Assembly: GCA_020349025.1 (NCBI GenBank)
Contig: CP070763.1
Span: 2,954,804 to 3,006,005 of the forward strand
Reading direction: 5' to 3'
Length of the DNA: 51,202 bases
DNA from: Candidatus Latescibacterota bacterium
Lineage (GTDB): Bacteria > Krumholzibacteriota > Krumholzibacteriia > G020349025
Positions 26,683-35,413 of this stretch are shown in pieces. Both the position numbers and the translations under genes were made by a program. The notes beneath the pieces are model-generated. The model was given only the letters and a program-made list of their open reading frames with translations, was not told where the DNA came from and did no database searches. Positions within the stretch are counted from its first letter, which is position 1. Each line of letters begins with the position of its first letter.

Positions 26683-29067
26683 ATGTCGGGTCTGGCCCGG
26701 ATCGGGCTGCCAACGCTTCTGCTCCTCCTGGTGCAGGTCGTGGCCGGCCCTCTGCAGGCGCAGCCACGCGTCGTGCGTATCGGCATGGCCGTGGACGGCC
26801 CCACGACGCGTGCCAACGAGGTGCGCGATCTGTTCCAGGACGAGATCCGCGAGATTCTCACGGGGGAGTTCGAAGTCCAATTCCCCGACGACAAGTACCT
26901 GGCCGGAGACTGGAGCCGCGCCTCGGCGCGCCGGTCCCTGGAGCAGCTGCTCGCCGATGCACAGGTGGATCTGATTCTCGCCATGGGGATCCTGGTCGGC
27001 GCCGAAGCGCTGGAGCGCGGCCCCCTGGCGAAGCCGACGATCGTGCCATTCGTCCTCGACAGCGAGATCCCGGGGCTTCCACTCCGGAACGGCACGAGTG
27101 GTGTCCACAATCTGACGTACGTTGCGACACCGGGACGCATCGTGCGTGACCTCAAGGCCTTCACCGAGATCACACCGATCCGCAAGCTCGCCGTCGTTGC
27201 CAGTGCAAACATCGTTGAGAGCTTCGCGAGCGTCGGCGACCACTTCGAGCGCGAGGCGCGGGAGCTCGGGATCGAGGAGAGCGTCACGATCTCGACCCGG
27301 GCGGACGTCGATGCGGTGCTGGCGCAGATCCCTTCAGATGTGGACGGCGTGTACATCCTCCCGCTCCTGCAGCTGGACAACGACGAGTTCGCGCGTCTCG
27401 CCGCAGGGATCAACCAGCGCGGTTTACCGAGCTTCTCACTCTTCGGGCGCGAAGAGGTGGAGCTCGGCGTGCTCGCCGGCATCGGCATGGAGGACTTCTT
27501 TCAGCGCGCATCGAGGCACGTGGCCCTCAAGGTGCAGAGCATTCTTCTGGGCACCGATCCAGCCGATCTGCCCGTCGCGTTCACGGACCAGGGCACCCAG
27601 ATCGCCGTCAACATGGCCACGGCGCGCCAAATCGGCGTCTACCCGACGTTCGAGATCATGACCGAGGCGGTGCTCATCGACCCGGGAACACCACCCGTTC
27701 GCGTCATCTCCATCGAGGATGCCGTCGCGGAAGGGGTGGCGGCGAACCTGGACCTGCAGTCGGCACGCCGCGCGGTCCTGGCGGGGCAGGCTGCGGTCCG
27801 AGAAACGCGCTCGCTTTTGCTGCCACAGATCGATCTCTCCACGCTCGGTGTGTGGATCGACGACGATCGCGCCCTGCTCGGGAACGCCGAGCGCCAATGG
27901 ACCGGCAGCGCCACGCTGAATCAGATCCTCTACTCGGAGCCCGCATGGGCGAACTACACGATCGAGAAGTACCTGCAGGACTCGCGCATCGCGGAGCGCG
28001 AGCGCGTGCGGCTCGACATTGCGCGGGGCGTATCGGTGGCGTACTTGAACCTGCTGCGCTTCGAGACCAACGAGAGAATCCAGCGCGACAACCTGAACGT
28101 GACGCGCTCCAACCTGCAGCTGGCGCGCGTGCGGGTGAGCGTCGGAGCATCCAGCCGCGCCGACATCCTGCGCTGGGAGAGCGAGATCGCGGGCAACCGC
28201 ATCGCGGTGATCGAGGCGAGCGCGGTGCGCAATCAGGCCGAGATCGAGGTGAACCGCTTGCTGAATCGTCCCGCCGAAGAGTCGTTCGACACCGTCGAGG
28301 CGGATCTGAGCGATCCTTCGATCCGGAACGTGTACGATCGCCTTCTCCCCTACATCGACAATCCCTGGGACTTCCGCGCGTTCCGCGCCTGGATGGTGCA
28401 GGTCGCCTTCGAACATTCGCCCGAGCTGGCGCAGATCGACGCCGCGATCGCTGCGCAGGAGCGCCTCCTCGCTTCCACCAAACGCGCCTTCTGGCTGCCC
28501 GAGTTCGGCTTGCAGGGTGATGTGACGCAGCTGTTCCAGGAAGGGGGCAAGGGCACCAAAGCGGAGCTCGAGGACATTGGCCTCAAACCACCCGACGACA
28601 CCGACTGGACCGTGGCGTTGCGTGCCGCCATTCCACTCTTCACGGGCGGTCAGCGTTTCGCCACCAAGAGTCGCGCCGTCGAGGATCTGGCGCGGCTCCA
28701 GTTCGAACGCGAATCCACGGCACAGCGCGTGGAGCAGGCGGTGCGCTCCGCGCTGCATGCCGCCGGCGCCTCGCGCGCAGCCATTCGACTGGCGGCCGAG
28801 GCGGCACGGGCTTCGCGCGAAAACCTCGATCTGGTCACCGACAGCTACTCTCGCGGTGCAGCGACGATCATCAACTTGCTCGACGCGCAGAATGCGGCGC
28901 TCATCGCGGAGCTCGGCGCCGCAACCGCGATCTACGACTTCCTGATCGATTGGTCCGACGTCGAGCGCGCCGCCGGCAGGTTCTTCGTTCTCATGAGCGA
29001 CGCGGAGATCGACGCTTGGTTCAGCGAGCTCGACGCGTACTTCCAGGAGGTACGCAGCAACCGCTGA
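26683..29067 (+). CDS. Fusion of ABC-type periplasmic binding domain and TolC-family outer-membrane domain
   Basis: The 794-residue protein has a signal peptide (about 1-27). Residues about 31-325 form a periplasmic binding protein of the ABC_sub_bind type, with VRIGMAVDGP, DLILAMGILVGAEAL, IVPFVLDSEIP, VYILPLLQLDNDEF and a closing AVNMATARQIGVYP. Residues about 343-790 form a TolC-like outer-membrane efflux domain: ISIEDAVAEGVAANLDLQSARR, long coiled-coil helices, AAIPLFTGGQRFATKSRAVE and SYSRGAATIINLLDAQNA. A single frame with no internal start and a strong GGGGGAG site before ATG 26683 argue for one polypeptide. No permease, ATPase or membrane-fusion gene is adjacent. It could gate an exit duct by ligand, or deliver substrate to it; both are inference. 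Confidence 0.92.
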   Translation: MSGLARIGLPTLLLLLVQVVAGPLQAQPRVVRIGMAVDGPTTRANEVRDLFQDEIREILTGEFEVQFPDDKYLAGDWSRASARRSLEQLLADAQVDLILAMGILVGAEALERGPLAKPTIVPFVLDSEIPGLPLRNGTSGVHNLTYVATPGRIVRDLKAFTEITPIRKLAVVASANIVESFASVGDHFEREARELGIEESVTISTRADVDAVLAQIPSDVDGVYILPLLQLDNDEFARLAAGINQRGLPSFSLFGREEVELGVLAGIGMEDFFQRASRHVALKVQSILLGTDPADLPVAFTDQGTQIAVNMATARQIGVYPTFEIMTEAVLIDPGTPPVRVISIEDAVAEGVAANLDLQSARRAVLAGQAAVRETRSLLLPQIDLSTLGVWIDDDRALLGNAERQWTGSATLNQILYSEPAWANYTIEKYLQDSRIAERERVRLDIARGVSVAYLNLLRFETNERIQRDNLNVTRSNLQLARVRVSVGASSRADILRWESEIAGNRIAVIEASAVRNQAEIEVNRLLNRPAEESFDTVEADLSDPSIRNVYDRLLPYIDNPWDFRAFRAWMVQVAFEHSPELAQIDAAIAAQERLLASTKRAFWLPEFGLQGDVTQLFQEGGKGTKAELEDIGLKPPDDTDWTVALRAAIPLFTGGQRFATKSRAVEDLARLQFERESTAQRVEQAVRSALHAAGASRAAIRLAAEAARASRENLDLVTDSYSRGAATIINLLDAQNAALIAELGAATAIYDFLIDWSDVERAAGRFFVLMSDAEIDAWFSELDAYFQEVRSNR

Positions 29068-29081
29068 GCTTCCCTTGCCCT

Positions 29082-29417
29082 TCAGCTCGACTCGGTGACT
29101 TCGACGTCGAGCTCCGGATGGTTCGCAGGAACGGCCACGCGATACCAGATGAACGGCAGCAGAGGGTTGGGAAACCAGTAGAGCCAACCGAGGTTCCGTG
29201 AACGCCGAGCATCGTCGAGATTCAGGTCCATCCACACGTAGAGGAACTTGTAGGGACACAGACCGGGGATGAAGTTCGGTCGGAATGCATCGGTGCGCAG
29301 ATACTTGCGCCCGATGTAGTAGTTGCCCTCGAAGGGCGTGATTCCCCAGCCGAGCGGACCCTCTGCAATCAGAATGCCGCTCGGGCGGTGCGTGATCCGG
29401 ACCTGCTTCTTCACCAT
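29082..29417 (-). CDS. DUF427-like small protein
   Basis: The 111-residue protein resembles the DUF427 (NTP_transf_9) fold. It has an opening 'SGILIAEGPLGWGI' strand pair, a 'GNYYIGRKYLRTDAFRPN' segment, and the family's CPYK motif in PGLCPYKFLYVW followed by an aromatic 'LGWLYWFPNP' segment. The biochemical role of the family is not known. No export signal is visible. The start at 29417 is the first methionine that leaves a compact domain; an ATG at 29450 is the alternative. It lies downstream of the patatin-barrel gene on the same strand, with a gap of about 50 bases, and is convergent with the TolC fusion gene. Confidence 0.7.
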   Translation of the reverse strand: MVKKQVRITHRPSGILIAEGPLGWGITPFEGNYYIGRKYLRTDAFRPNFIPGLCPYKFLYVWMDLNLDDARRSRNLGWLYWFPNPLLPFIWYRVAVPANHPELDVEVTESS

Positions 29418-29470
29418 TCTGATACCCCAGCCGGAGTGACAAGGCCACATGTCGAGGTGCGCTCGACGCG

Positions 29471-31711
29471 TCAGGGTGTACCGATCTGCCGTCCGATCGT
29501 GAAGTAGACGGCATCGTCGCCGCGGTCGGTACGCCCGTAAGCCAGATAGACGGGGCCAAAGACCGATTTGAGCCCCAGCGCGAGCGTGACCGTGTAGAGG
29601 AGATCGTCGCCCCGCGCATCGCTGCTTGTGCGCCAAGCGTTGCCCGCCTCGAACCAGACGCCGGCATAGGCACGCGTACCAAGCAGGTCGATCTCGTCCA
29701 TGAGCGGATGGTAGACGCCCGCGCGCGCGCGCGCGAAGACGCTGCCGCGCAACTGGCCGAGCTGCAGACCGGAGAGCGACCCCAGCCCGCCGAGCAGGAA
29801 GTCGGCGTAGGTGGGCAGCTGCGATCCGAAGGCGCTTCCCCCCGCAGCACCCACGAACGTCGTGGTCTCTCCCCACGAGCGGAATCCATCCCACTGCAGC
29901 TCCAGCCGATCGAAGCTGCGCTCCGCACCCAGCGCCTCGCGCGACAGACGCAGGTCGGCCAGGCCGAATTGCCCCTTCGTGGGGAAGTCCGCATCGTCCA
30001 GCAGGTCGACCGCAAAGCGCGCTGCCACCCCTGCCTGCCGATCCGAAAACTCTGGAACCGGTGCCAGGCCTGTCTCCACGTTCGAGTCGACGTGCCCGAA
30101 GAAGAAGCCCGCGCGCAGCTCACCGAAACGCGCCAGCACCACTCCGAGGTCGACGTCGATGCGCGCATCTTGGATGCGATACTCGGCGATGCGCTCGTTT
30201 CCGGCGTAGAGATCCTGTAGCAAGCTCGTGTATCCGAGACGCGGGGCGACGAACCAACGGCGTCGAAATCCGAGCGGCTGGTACCACTCGCTCACCAGTC
30301 CCGAAGACGTGCCGATCCTCGCGTCGGTCCGCCACTCCGCTCCCCAGGCGTTGAGGTCCATGCTCGTGAGTCGCACCTGGGCTTCGAAGCGGCTCTTGCC
30401 GACCAGGTCGCCATCCAGAACCATCCCCAGCTTCAGAAGATTCCTTCCGTGGCTCTTTCCATCCACGCGAAACTCCAAGACGTCCACCGGGTGTCGACTG
30501 CGCAGCTGGAAGTCGACGAGCTCGATGCTTCCGAGGTCGTAGAGGGCGTCGAGGTCTCGGCGCATGCGTCCGAGGTCGAAGGTGTCTCCGGGCGCCGTGT
30601 GGAGTCGAACGCGGATGGTGCGCGGATCGACGTGAGAGCGATTCACGATCGCGATCGAATCGACGACGACCGCAGCAGATGGCACTCCCCGGTGGTTTTC
30701 CACGTAGCGATCGAAATCCGCTTGTGACACGGCGAAGCTGCGCAGCGTATCGGCCAGATCTCGAGCCGACTCCGCACCACCGAGAATCGCGTCTGCCGTG
30801 CGGTCGAAGTCGATCATCGTGATGTCACCCAGCTCGGGTCGTACCACGACGTTCGCGAGCGGCACGTAGGAGTTGGCGCCGGTCACCGCCATCAGGCTGA
30901 CGAGCTGCAGCGAGAGCTCCAGGAGCGAGGCGAGCTCATCCGGCGTTCGATTGGAGAGGTCTTCCGACACGTCGACGGCGATGATGACTTCGGCGCCCAT
31001 GTCGCGGGCCACGTCGTTCGGCAAGTTGCGCGTCAGTCCGCCGTCGACCAGAAGACGCCCCTCGATCTCGACCGGCGGAAACGCGCCCGGCACCGACATG
31101 CTGGCACGGATTGTGCGCGCCAAGCTCCCTTTCGACAAGGGCACCATCTCGCCACTGCGGATGTCGGTGGCGATGGCACGGAACGGGATCGGCAGCGAGT
31201 CGAAGCTTGCGGTTCCGGCCGTATGCAGGGCGGGGACGTTGAACGCGAACGCGAGCTTCTGGCCGCTGAGGGCGGAGCGTGGAAGCCGCACGCGCCCACC
31301 ACGAATCCCGAGCTCCAGGTCGAAGAGCTCGGCGCGGTCATCCTCCTTGCGACGGAAGGTGCGCTGTGCTCGGGGCGGCTTGTCGGAGAAGATGTCGCCC
31401 CAGTCCATCGCCAGGACAGCCTGCTCGATCTCGCTGGGCGAGAGGCCAAGCGCGTAGAGCCCGCCGACGACCGCTCCCATGCTGGTTCCCGCGACAAAGT
31501 CGACCGGGATACGCAGCTCCTCCAGAACCTTGAGGACGCCGACGTGTGCGAGCCCGCGCGCACCACCCCCGCTCAGGACCAGACCGACGCGCGGCCGCGG
31601 CGGCACCGTGTCGGGCGATTCCCAGGCGCAAACGGGCCGCTGGAGCGCGACAGCCGTCGCGGTCAATCCGATGCACAGCGCGCGTCGCGCCCGGGGCTGA
31701 AGTGGTCGCAT
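29471..31711 (-). CDS. Patatin-like phospholipase fused to POTRA and outer-membrane beta barrel (PlpD-like)
   Basis: The 746-residue protein has an N-terminal signal segment and a patatin lipase domain at about 40-330. The oxyanion loop is LSGGGARGLAHVG, the nucleophile S77 lies in GTSMG and the catalytic aspartate D223 in VDGG. A POTRA-like segment at about 350-440 (RTIRVRLHTAPGDTFDLG) follows, then a BamA/Omp85-type barrel to the C terminus, including a GSxSGLQLGQLRG-like strand. This is the layout of type Vd autotransporters such as PlpD, in which the barrel carries the lipase to the cell surface. The gene starts four bases after the stop of the Cys/Met PLP enzyme gene and is probably co-transcribed with it. 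Confidence 0.94.
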   Translation of the reverse strand: MRPLQPRARRALCIGLTATAVALQRPVCAWESPDTVPPRPRVGLVLSGGGARGLAHVGVLKVLEELRIPVDFVAGTSMGAVVGGLYALGLSPSEIEQAVLAMDWGDIFSDKPPRAQRTFRRKEDDRAELFDLELGIRGGRVRLPRSALSGQKLAFAFNVPALHTAGTASFDSLPIPFRAIATDIRSGEMVPLSKGSLARTIRASMSVPGAFPPVEIEGRLLVDGGLTRNLPNDVARDMGAEVIIAVDVSEDLSNRTPDELASLLELSLQLVSLMAVTGANSYVPLANVVVRPELGDITMIDFDRTADAILGGAESARDLADTLRSFAVSQADFDRYVENHRGVPSAAVVVDSIAIVNRSHVDPRTIRVRLHTAPGDTFDLGRMRRDLDALYDLGSIELVDFQLRSRHPVDVLEFRVDGKSHGRNLLKLGMVLDGDLVGKSRFEAQVRLTSMDLNAWGAEWRTDARIGTSSGLVSEWYQPLGFRRRWFVAPRLGYTSLLQDLYAGNERIAEYRIQDARIDVDLGVVLARFGELRAGFFFGHVDSNVETGLAPVPEFSDRQAGVAARFAVDLLDDADFPTKGQFGLADLRLSREALGAERSFDRLELQWDGFRSWGETTTFVGAAGGSAFGSQLPTYADFLLGGLGSLSGLQLGQLRGSVFARARAGVYHPLMDEIDLLGTRAYAGVWFEAGNAWRTSSDARGDDLLYTVTLALGLKSVFGPVYLAYGRTDRGDDAVYFTIGRQIGTP

Positions 31712-31715
31712 TCCC

Positions 31716-32993
31716 CTACACCGCAGCGAGCGCCTGCTCGATGTCCGCGATGATGTCGCTGGGGTGCTCGACCCCCACCGACAAGCGAACCATGGATGGG
31801 CTGATGCCGAGCTGGCGCTGCTGATCGGACGGCACGTCTGCGTGCGTCATCGTCGCCGGGTGCTCGGCGAGCGACTCGGTGCCACCCAGGCTCACGGCGA
31901 GGCGGATGAGCTGCAGCGCGTTGAGAAAACGGAACGCCTCACGTTCGCCGCCTCGGACCTCGAACGAGATCATGCCACCCGGCGCAAGACACTGCTTGCG
32001 ATAGATTGCGTGGTCCGGGTCGTTCTCGTCCAGATGTCCGAGGTAGAGGACCCGATCCACCTTCGGATGGTCCAGGAGGTAGTCGGCCACGTAGCGTGCG
32101 TTCTTCATCTCGCTCGTCATGCGCAGCTTGAGCGTTTCCAGGCTGCGCAGGAGCAGCCAACCGGTCCAGGGACCCGCCATGCTGCCGAAAAAAGTGCGCG
32201 AGGCGCGGATCTTCTGCATGTCCTCGTGCGAGCCGAGGCACGCGCCCGCGATGAGATCGCTGTGTCCACCGACGTACTTCGTGAGCGAGTAGAGGACCAG
32301 GTCGGCGCCGTGCTGGATCGGGTGCTGCCACAAGGGCCCGAGGAAAGTGTTGTCGACGGCGAGGAGCACGCGCTGCTCCGGCGTCGACAGGCGGCGCGCG
32401 ACGCTCGCACAGTGCTCGATGTCGATGAGACCGTTCGTCGGATTCGCCGGCGTTTCGAGATAGATCATGGCGACGCGTCCGATGCTGTTCGCTTGCTCCA
32501 CCGCCTGCTCGAGCGCCTGCGGGCCGCGTCCAGCGATAAACGATACTTGGTGGATTCCGAACTCCGTCAGCACGTGCTGGCACTGGTGGTGGGTGCCGCC
32601 GTAGAGCGGGTCGCTGTGGATGAGAACGTCACCGGGCCGCAAGAACGTCAGGATGGTCGTGGAGATTGCGGCCATGCCGCTCGTGAACACCGCGCCCGCT
32701 TCGGCCCCGTCCCACAGCTTCAAGCGATCCTCGAGAATCTCGAGGTCGGGGTTGTTGAGACGACTGTAGATCAGACCGAGAGTTTCCGAGGGTCCCATCT
32801 GTCGCAAGCCGTATGCGACTTCGAAGAATTTCTTGCCAGCCTCGGCGGTCTTGAACACGAAAGTCGAGGTCTGGAAGATCGGACTCTTGAGAGCGCCTTC
32901 CGACCACTCGGGCCGGTACCCGTAGCCCATCATCAAGGACTCGGGATGCAACTCGTGTCCGTTGATCGAGGTGGCGTGGTCGTCGTCTCGCAT
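31716..32993 (-). CDS. Cys/Met-metabolism PLP enzyme (cystathionine gamma-synthase / methionine gamma-lyase family)
   Basis: The 425-residue fold-type I PLP enzyme makes or breaks C-S bonds in sulfur amino acids. The PLP lysine sits in YSLTKYVGGHSDLIAG. The phosphate-binding region is FTSGMAAISTTIL and the tyrosine in IYSRLNNPDLEILEDRL is kept. An N-terminal leader (SLMMGYGYRPEWSEGALKSPIFQTST) is typical of a subgroup annotated as cystathionine gamma-synthase family. Synthase, beta-lyase and gamma-lyase activities cannot be separated by eye. The start at 32993 follows AGAGGT; the longer upstream frame is rejected for lack of signal or similarity. It is the first gene of a two-gene unit with the patatin-barrel protein. 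Confidence 0.93.
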   Translation of the reverse strand: MRDDDHATSINGHELHPESLMMGYGYRPEWSEGALKSPIFQTSTFVFKTAEAGKKFFEVAYGLRQMGPSETLGLIYSRLNNPDLEILEDRLKLWDGAEAGAVFTSGMAAISTTILTFLRPGDVLIHSDPLYGGTHHQCQHVLTEFGIHQVSFIAGRGPQALEQAVEQANSIGRVAMIYLETPANPTNGLIDIEHCASVARRLSTPEQRVLLAVDNTFLGPLWQHPIQHGADLVLYSLTKYVGGHSDLIAGACLGSHEDMQKIRASRTFFGSMAGPWTGWLLLRSLETLKLRMTSEMKNARYVADYLLDHPKVDRVLYLGHLDENDPDHAIYRKQCLAPGGMISFEVRGGEREAFRFLNALQLIRLAVSLGGTESLAEHPATMTHADVPSDQQRQLGISPSMVRLSVGVEHPSDIIADIEQALAAV

Positions 32994-33254
32994 GAGCGTA
33001 CCTCTGAGGTTCGGAATGAGTCCGCTGCCGCCGGTCGAGCTCGCGCGTTTGTGTAGGGACTCGGCGCCTCCAGAATGTACGGGGCGCGGATTGGAGCGTC
33101 CAGCGCTCGTGCACCGCGGCGCTCGGCGGCTCGGGCCCGACATTCTCGGTCGAGCAGTCGCCTGCGGATGCGCTACCCTGCAGCGGCACTCGCGCGCTCA
33201 CGCGGCGCGAGTGCCTCGCCCATCCCCGTTCCCGGACTGTCTCGGCAGGTACCC

Positions 33255-33827
33255 ATGTGCAAGCGCCCTCGGGGCGATCGCTCCTCCCTCGTTCTCCTGC
33301 TCGGGCTGCTTGCGTGCTTCGCGGGATGCACGCAAACCAACGAACTGCAGATGCAGCCGAGGTCACGCCTGCGCTTCACCGTCGCGATCGACGGCGACAC
33401 GCTGTCGTCGTTGAGCGAGTCGGTCACGACCGTCTGCCTGCGGGCGGCGGGTCCGCTTCTTCTCCAGTTCCGGCGCACCTACGACCCGCAGCCGCAGATC
33501 GCCGACGACGAGATCTTCCTCCTGCTCGAGATTCGTGTCGCCAGCCCGCACACGTGGCCGCTCGGTGAGAGCGTGGAGATCGCCACCACCGACTCGATCC
33601 GCGTACAGCTCGGAGTCAGCTGCTTTTGCCCGCAGCCTCTCGAGGCTTTGACGCAAGCGACCGGCACACTGAGGCTCGATTCGATCGCTGAGTTCGGCGC
33701 GTGGGGCTCCGCCGAGCTCGTCTTCACCGATCCGGAAGACTTGAACAGCGTCGTCCAGGATTCGGTTGCACTGTCGCTGGATTTCGAGGCGCTGCCGTTC
33801 AGTCCTGGTTGTCAGCCACCCCCGTGA
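33255..33827 (+). CDS. Putative lipoprotein of unknown function
   Basis: I do not recognise this 190-residue protein. It begins with a basic n-region (MCKRPRGDR), a hydrophobic core and a probable lipobox ending FAGC, so the mature protein would start at the cysteine near residue 25 and be lipid-anchored. The mature part is rich in beta-strand patterns and acidic residues and ends in PPP without a sorting tag. The ATG at 33255 has AGGT upstream and begins the signal peptide; upstream in-frame codons give no signal. It converges on the M43 protease gene. Confidence 0.72.
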   Translation: MCKRPRGDRSSLVLLLGLLACFAGCTQTNELQMQPRSRLRFTVAIDGDTLSSLSESVTTVCLRAAGPLLLQFRRTYDPQPQIADDEIFLLLEIRVASPHTWPLGESVEIATTDSIRVQLGVSCFCPQPLEALTQATGTLRLDSIAEFGAWGSAELVFTDPEDLNSVVQDSVALSLDFEALPFSPGCQPPP

Positions 33828-33828
33828 A

Positions 33829-33857
33829 CCGCAGTCACGAAGGCTTCAGTGTTGCGG
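33829..33857. terminator. Long hairpin between convergent genes
   Basis: CCGCA, CAC and GAAG on the left pair in order with CTTC, GTG and TGCGG on the right, with only small mismatches. The stem lies directly after the lipoprotein stop and overlaps the protease stop codon. It could serve both directions; there is no T tract. Confidence 0.4.
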
Positions 33858-35270
33858 CTCGACGACCACACGGAGGAGCGGCGCGCGCGTTGCGATTCGC
33901 GTGCCGTCCGGCCGCAACAACGACTTGAGCGTGAGCGTCCAGCGCGGCGCTGGCGCGCTGGAGCCCGGAGAGCGTAGCTGCACGCGGCCGTCGCGACCGG
34001 TCTGCGCCAGGAGGGTCGAGCTCGTGCTCCCCGACCACTCCGCAACCAGCGTCACGTGAGCGGCCGGACGACCCGCCGCGTCCACGACGGTCAGCGCCAC
34101 CACGCCCTCCGATGCGAGCCCTTGCCGCACGACCCCACGCCGGACGTCGGCAACGCGTGCCGCGCTCACCGCCACTGTCCTGGAACGAGCGCGCACCTCC
34201 GGCGGCACGGGTGCGGTCGAGGCGGGGCGTTGCTGCACCGCGGCAACACGCGGCTCCAAAAAGCGCAGCTGGCCGGCGCGCGCGTCGCGGCTCCAGCAGT
34301 GCATTCGAAGAGCCTGCTCCGGGGAGAAGTGACTCAGGCAGGAGTCTGGGCCGTAGCCCATGTAGTTGGCGGGATCGGTGTGGCCCCACGCGACGCCGGC
34401 GCAATCGCTGCCGCGCGGCGCCTCGCACCTAAAGTTCACGGGTGTCGCCGGTGTGTCCTTGCAGAAGTCGCCCGTCGTGTCGGCGCTGCGGTCCGTTGCA
34501 GGGTGGACCCCCTCGGCGCACGGGTCGTCACACCCGGACGTTTCGCTCACACCCCGGTGTGTGTGCCAGAGGCCGAGGGCGTGACCGATTTCATGCACTG
34601 CCGTCAATTGACCGTCGCCGAAGAAGGCGGCGTTGATCCAGACGCCGCCGCGAGGCGTCGTCGCTTCCGGATCCCACGGGAACGTCGCGAGACCCAGAAT
34701 CGTCCCGGCGAAGCCGAGCTCCTGGCAAGCAACGAAGAGGTTCAGGCTGCTCTCCGTGTCGTCGGCGTACTCGAGCTTCATGGCGTTGAGCGCGCGCACC
34801 CAGAGACGGTTGAACGGAGAATAGGCGGGGAGACACATGAACGCGTCGTCCGCGTGGAAGCGAAGCGAAGTCACCTCGAAGCCGATGGCGTAAGGGGCGA
34901 AGGCGTGGCGCAGCGTTTCGATTTGCGCATCGACGGCGGCCGCGTCGACACCGGCGGGGAAGGTGCCGTCGCTTCCGCCCATCACGTGGACGGCGAGGCG
35001 CATGATGATCGGCTCGCTCGGGGTCGCGTCTCGGCGTGCCGGCGCATCGCAGACGCCGGCTCGGGCACAGCATGTCAGCGAGTCGGAGAGCCCAAGCCGT
35101 CCGCGTCGCAGCTCCCAGACCTGCTCCGTCGGGCAGAGATAAGGCGTTTGCTCCACCAGCTTCGTACCGCACGCGGTCGGCATGGCGTGCGATGGATGCT
35201 CGGCCAGGAGGAGGAAGGAGCCAAGCGCTGCGCAACACGTCACCGAGAGGAATTGGGCCAAACGGCGCAC
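33846..35270 (-). CDS. Secreted M43-type zinc metalloprotease with C-terminal Ig-like domain
   Basis: The 474-residue protein has a signal peptide (about 1-29) and a short cysteine-containing pro-region (CGTKLVEQTPYLCP, LTCCARAGVC). The zincin domain has its zinc site at H226-E-I-G-H230-ALGLW-H236 in HEIGHALGLWHTHRG. A Met-turn-like ANYMGYGPDSCLSHF and several paired cysteines are typical of pappalysin/M43 proteases. Residues about 385-474 (VVALTVVDAAGRPAAHVTLV) form an Ig-like domain of the kind found in surface adhesins. A catalytic glutamate and three histidines are present, so it should be active. A perfect 25-base dyad and AT-rich -10-like sequence lie 65-105 bases upstream of its start. 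Confidence 0.92.
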   Translation of the reverse strand: MRRLAQFLSVTCCAALGSFLLLAEHPSHAMPTACGTKLVEQTPYLCPTEQVWELRRGRLGLSDSLTCCARAGVCDAPARRDATPSEPIIMRLAVHVMGGSDGTFPAGVDAAAVDAQIETLRHAFAPYAIGFEVTSLRFHADDAFMCLPAYSPFNRLWVRALNAMKLEYADDTESSLNLFVACQELGFAGTILGLATFPWDPEATTPRGGVWINAAFFGDGQLTAVHEIGHALGLWHTHRGVSETSGCDDPCAEGVHPATDRSADTTGDFCKDTPATPVNFRCEAPRGSDCAGVAWGHTDPANYMGYGPDSCLSHFSPEQALRMHCWSRDARAGQLRFLEPRVAAVQQRPASTAPVPPEVRARSRTVAVSAARVADVRRGVVRQGLASEGVVALTVVDAAGRPAAHVTLVAEWSGSTSSTLLAQTGRDGRVQLRSPGSSAPAPRWTLTLKSLLRPDGTRIATRAPLLRVVVEPQH

Positions 35271-35334
35271 GGCAACCTCTGCCGCCGACCGCAGCTCTGG
35301 GGGACAGCGCGCGGTACATCAACGGGATGCACTC

Positions 35335-35375
35335 ATAATATAGGATGCAGCGTCGATTGGGCGCGCCAATCGACG
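35335..35375 (-). promoter_or_regulatory. Perfect inverted repeat beside a -10-like element upstream of the M43 protease
   Basis: The half-sites CGTCGATTGG (35351-35360) and CCAATCGACG (35366-35375) form a perfect 10-base inverted repeat around GCGCG. On the minus strand, TATATT and TATTAT lie just downstream (35342-35335), in the only AT-rich patch of the gap. The dyad covers the expected -35 region, so it could be an operator for the protease gene. It could also be a terminator for the lipoprotein gene that ends at 35414, although no T tract follows. Confidence 0.45.
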
Positions 35376-35413
35376 GCAACGCAGTCCTCGCGGGGACGCA
35401 CGGCTCGCCAGCG

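Noticed and set aside
27436..30168. Very long open frame on the strand opposite the TolC fusion gene
   Set aside because: It lies antisense to well-supported genes and its translation is arginine- and serine-rich without motifs, as expected from high-GC codon bias.
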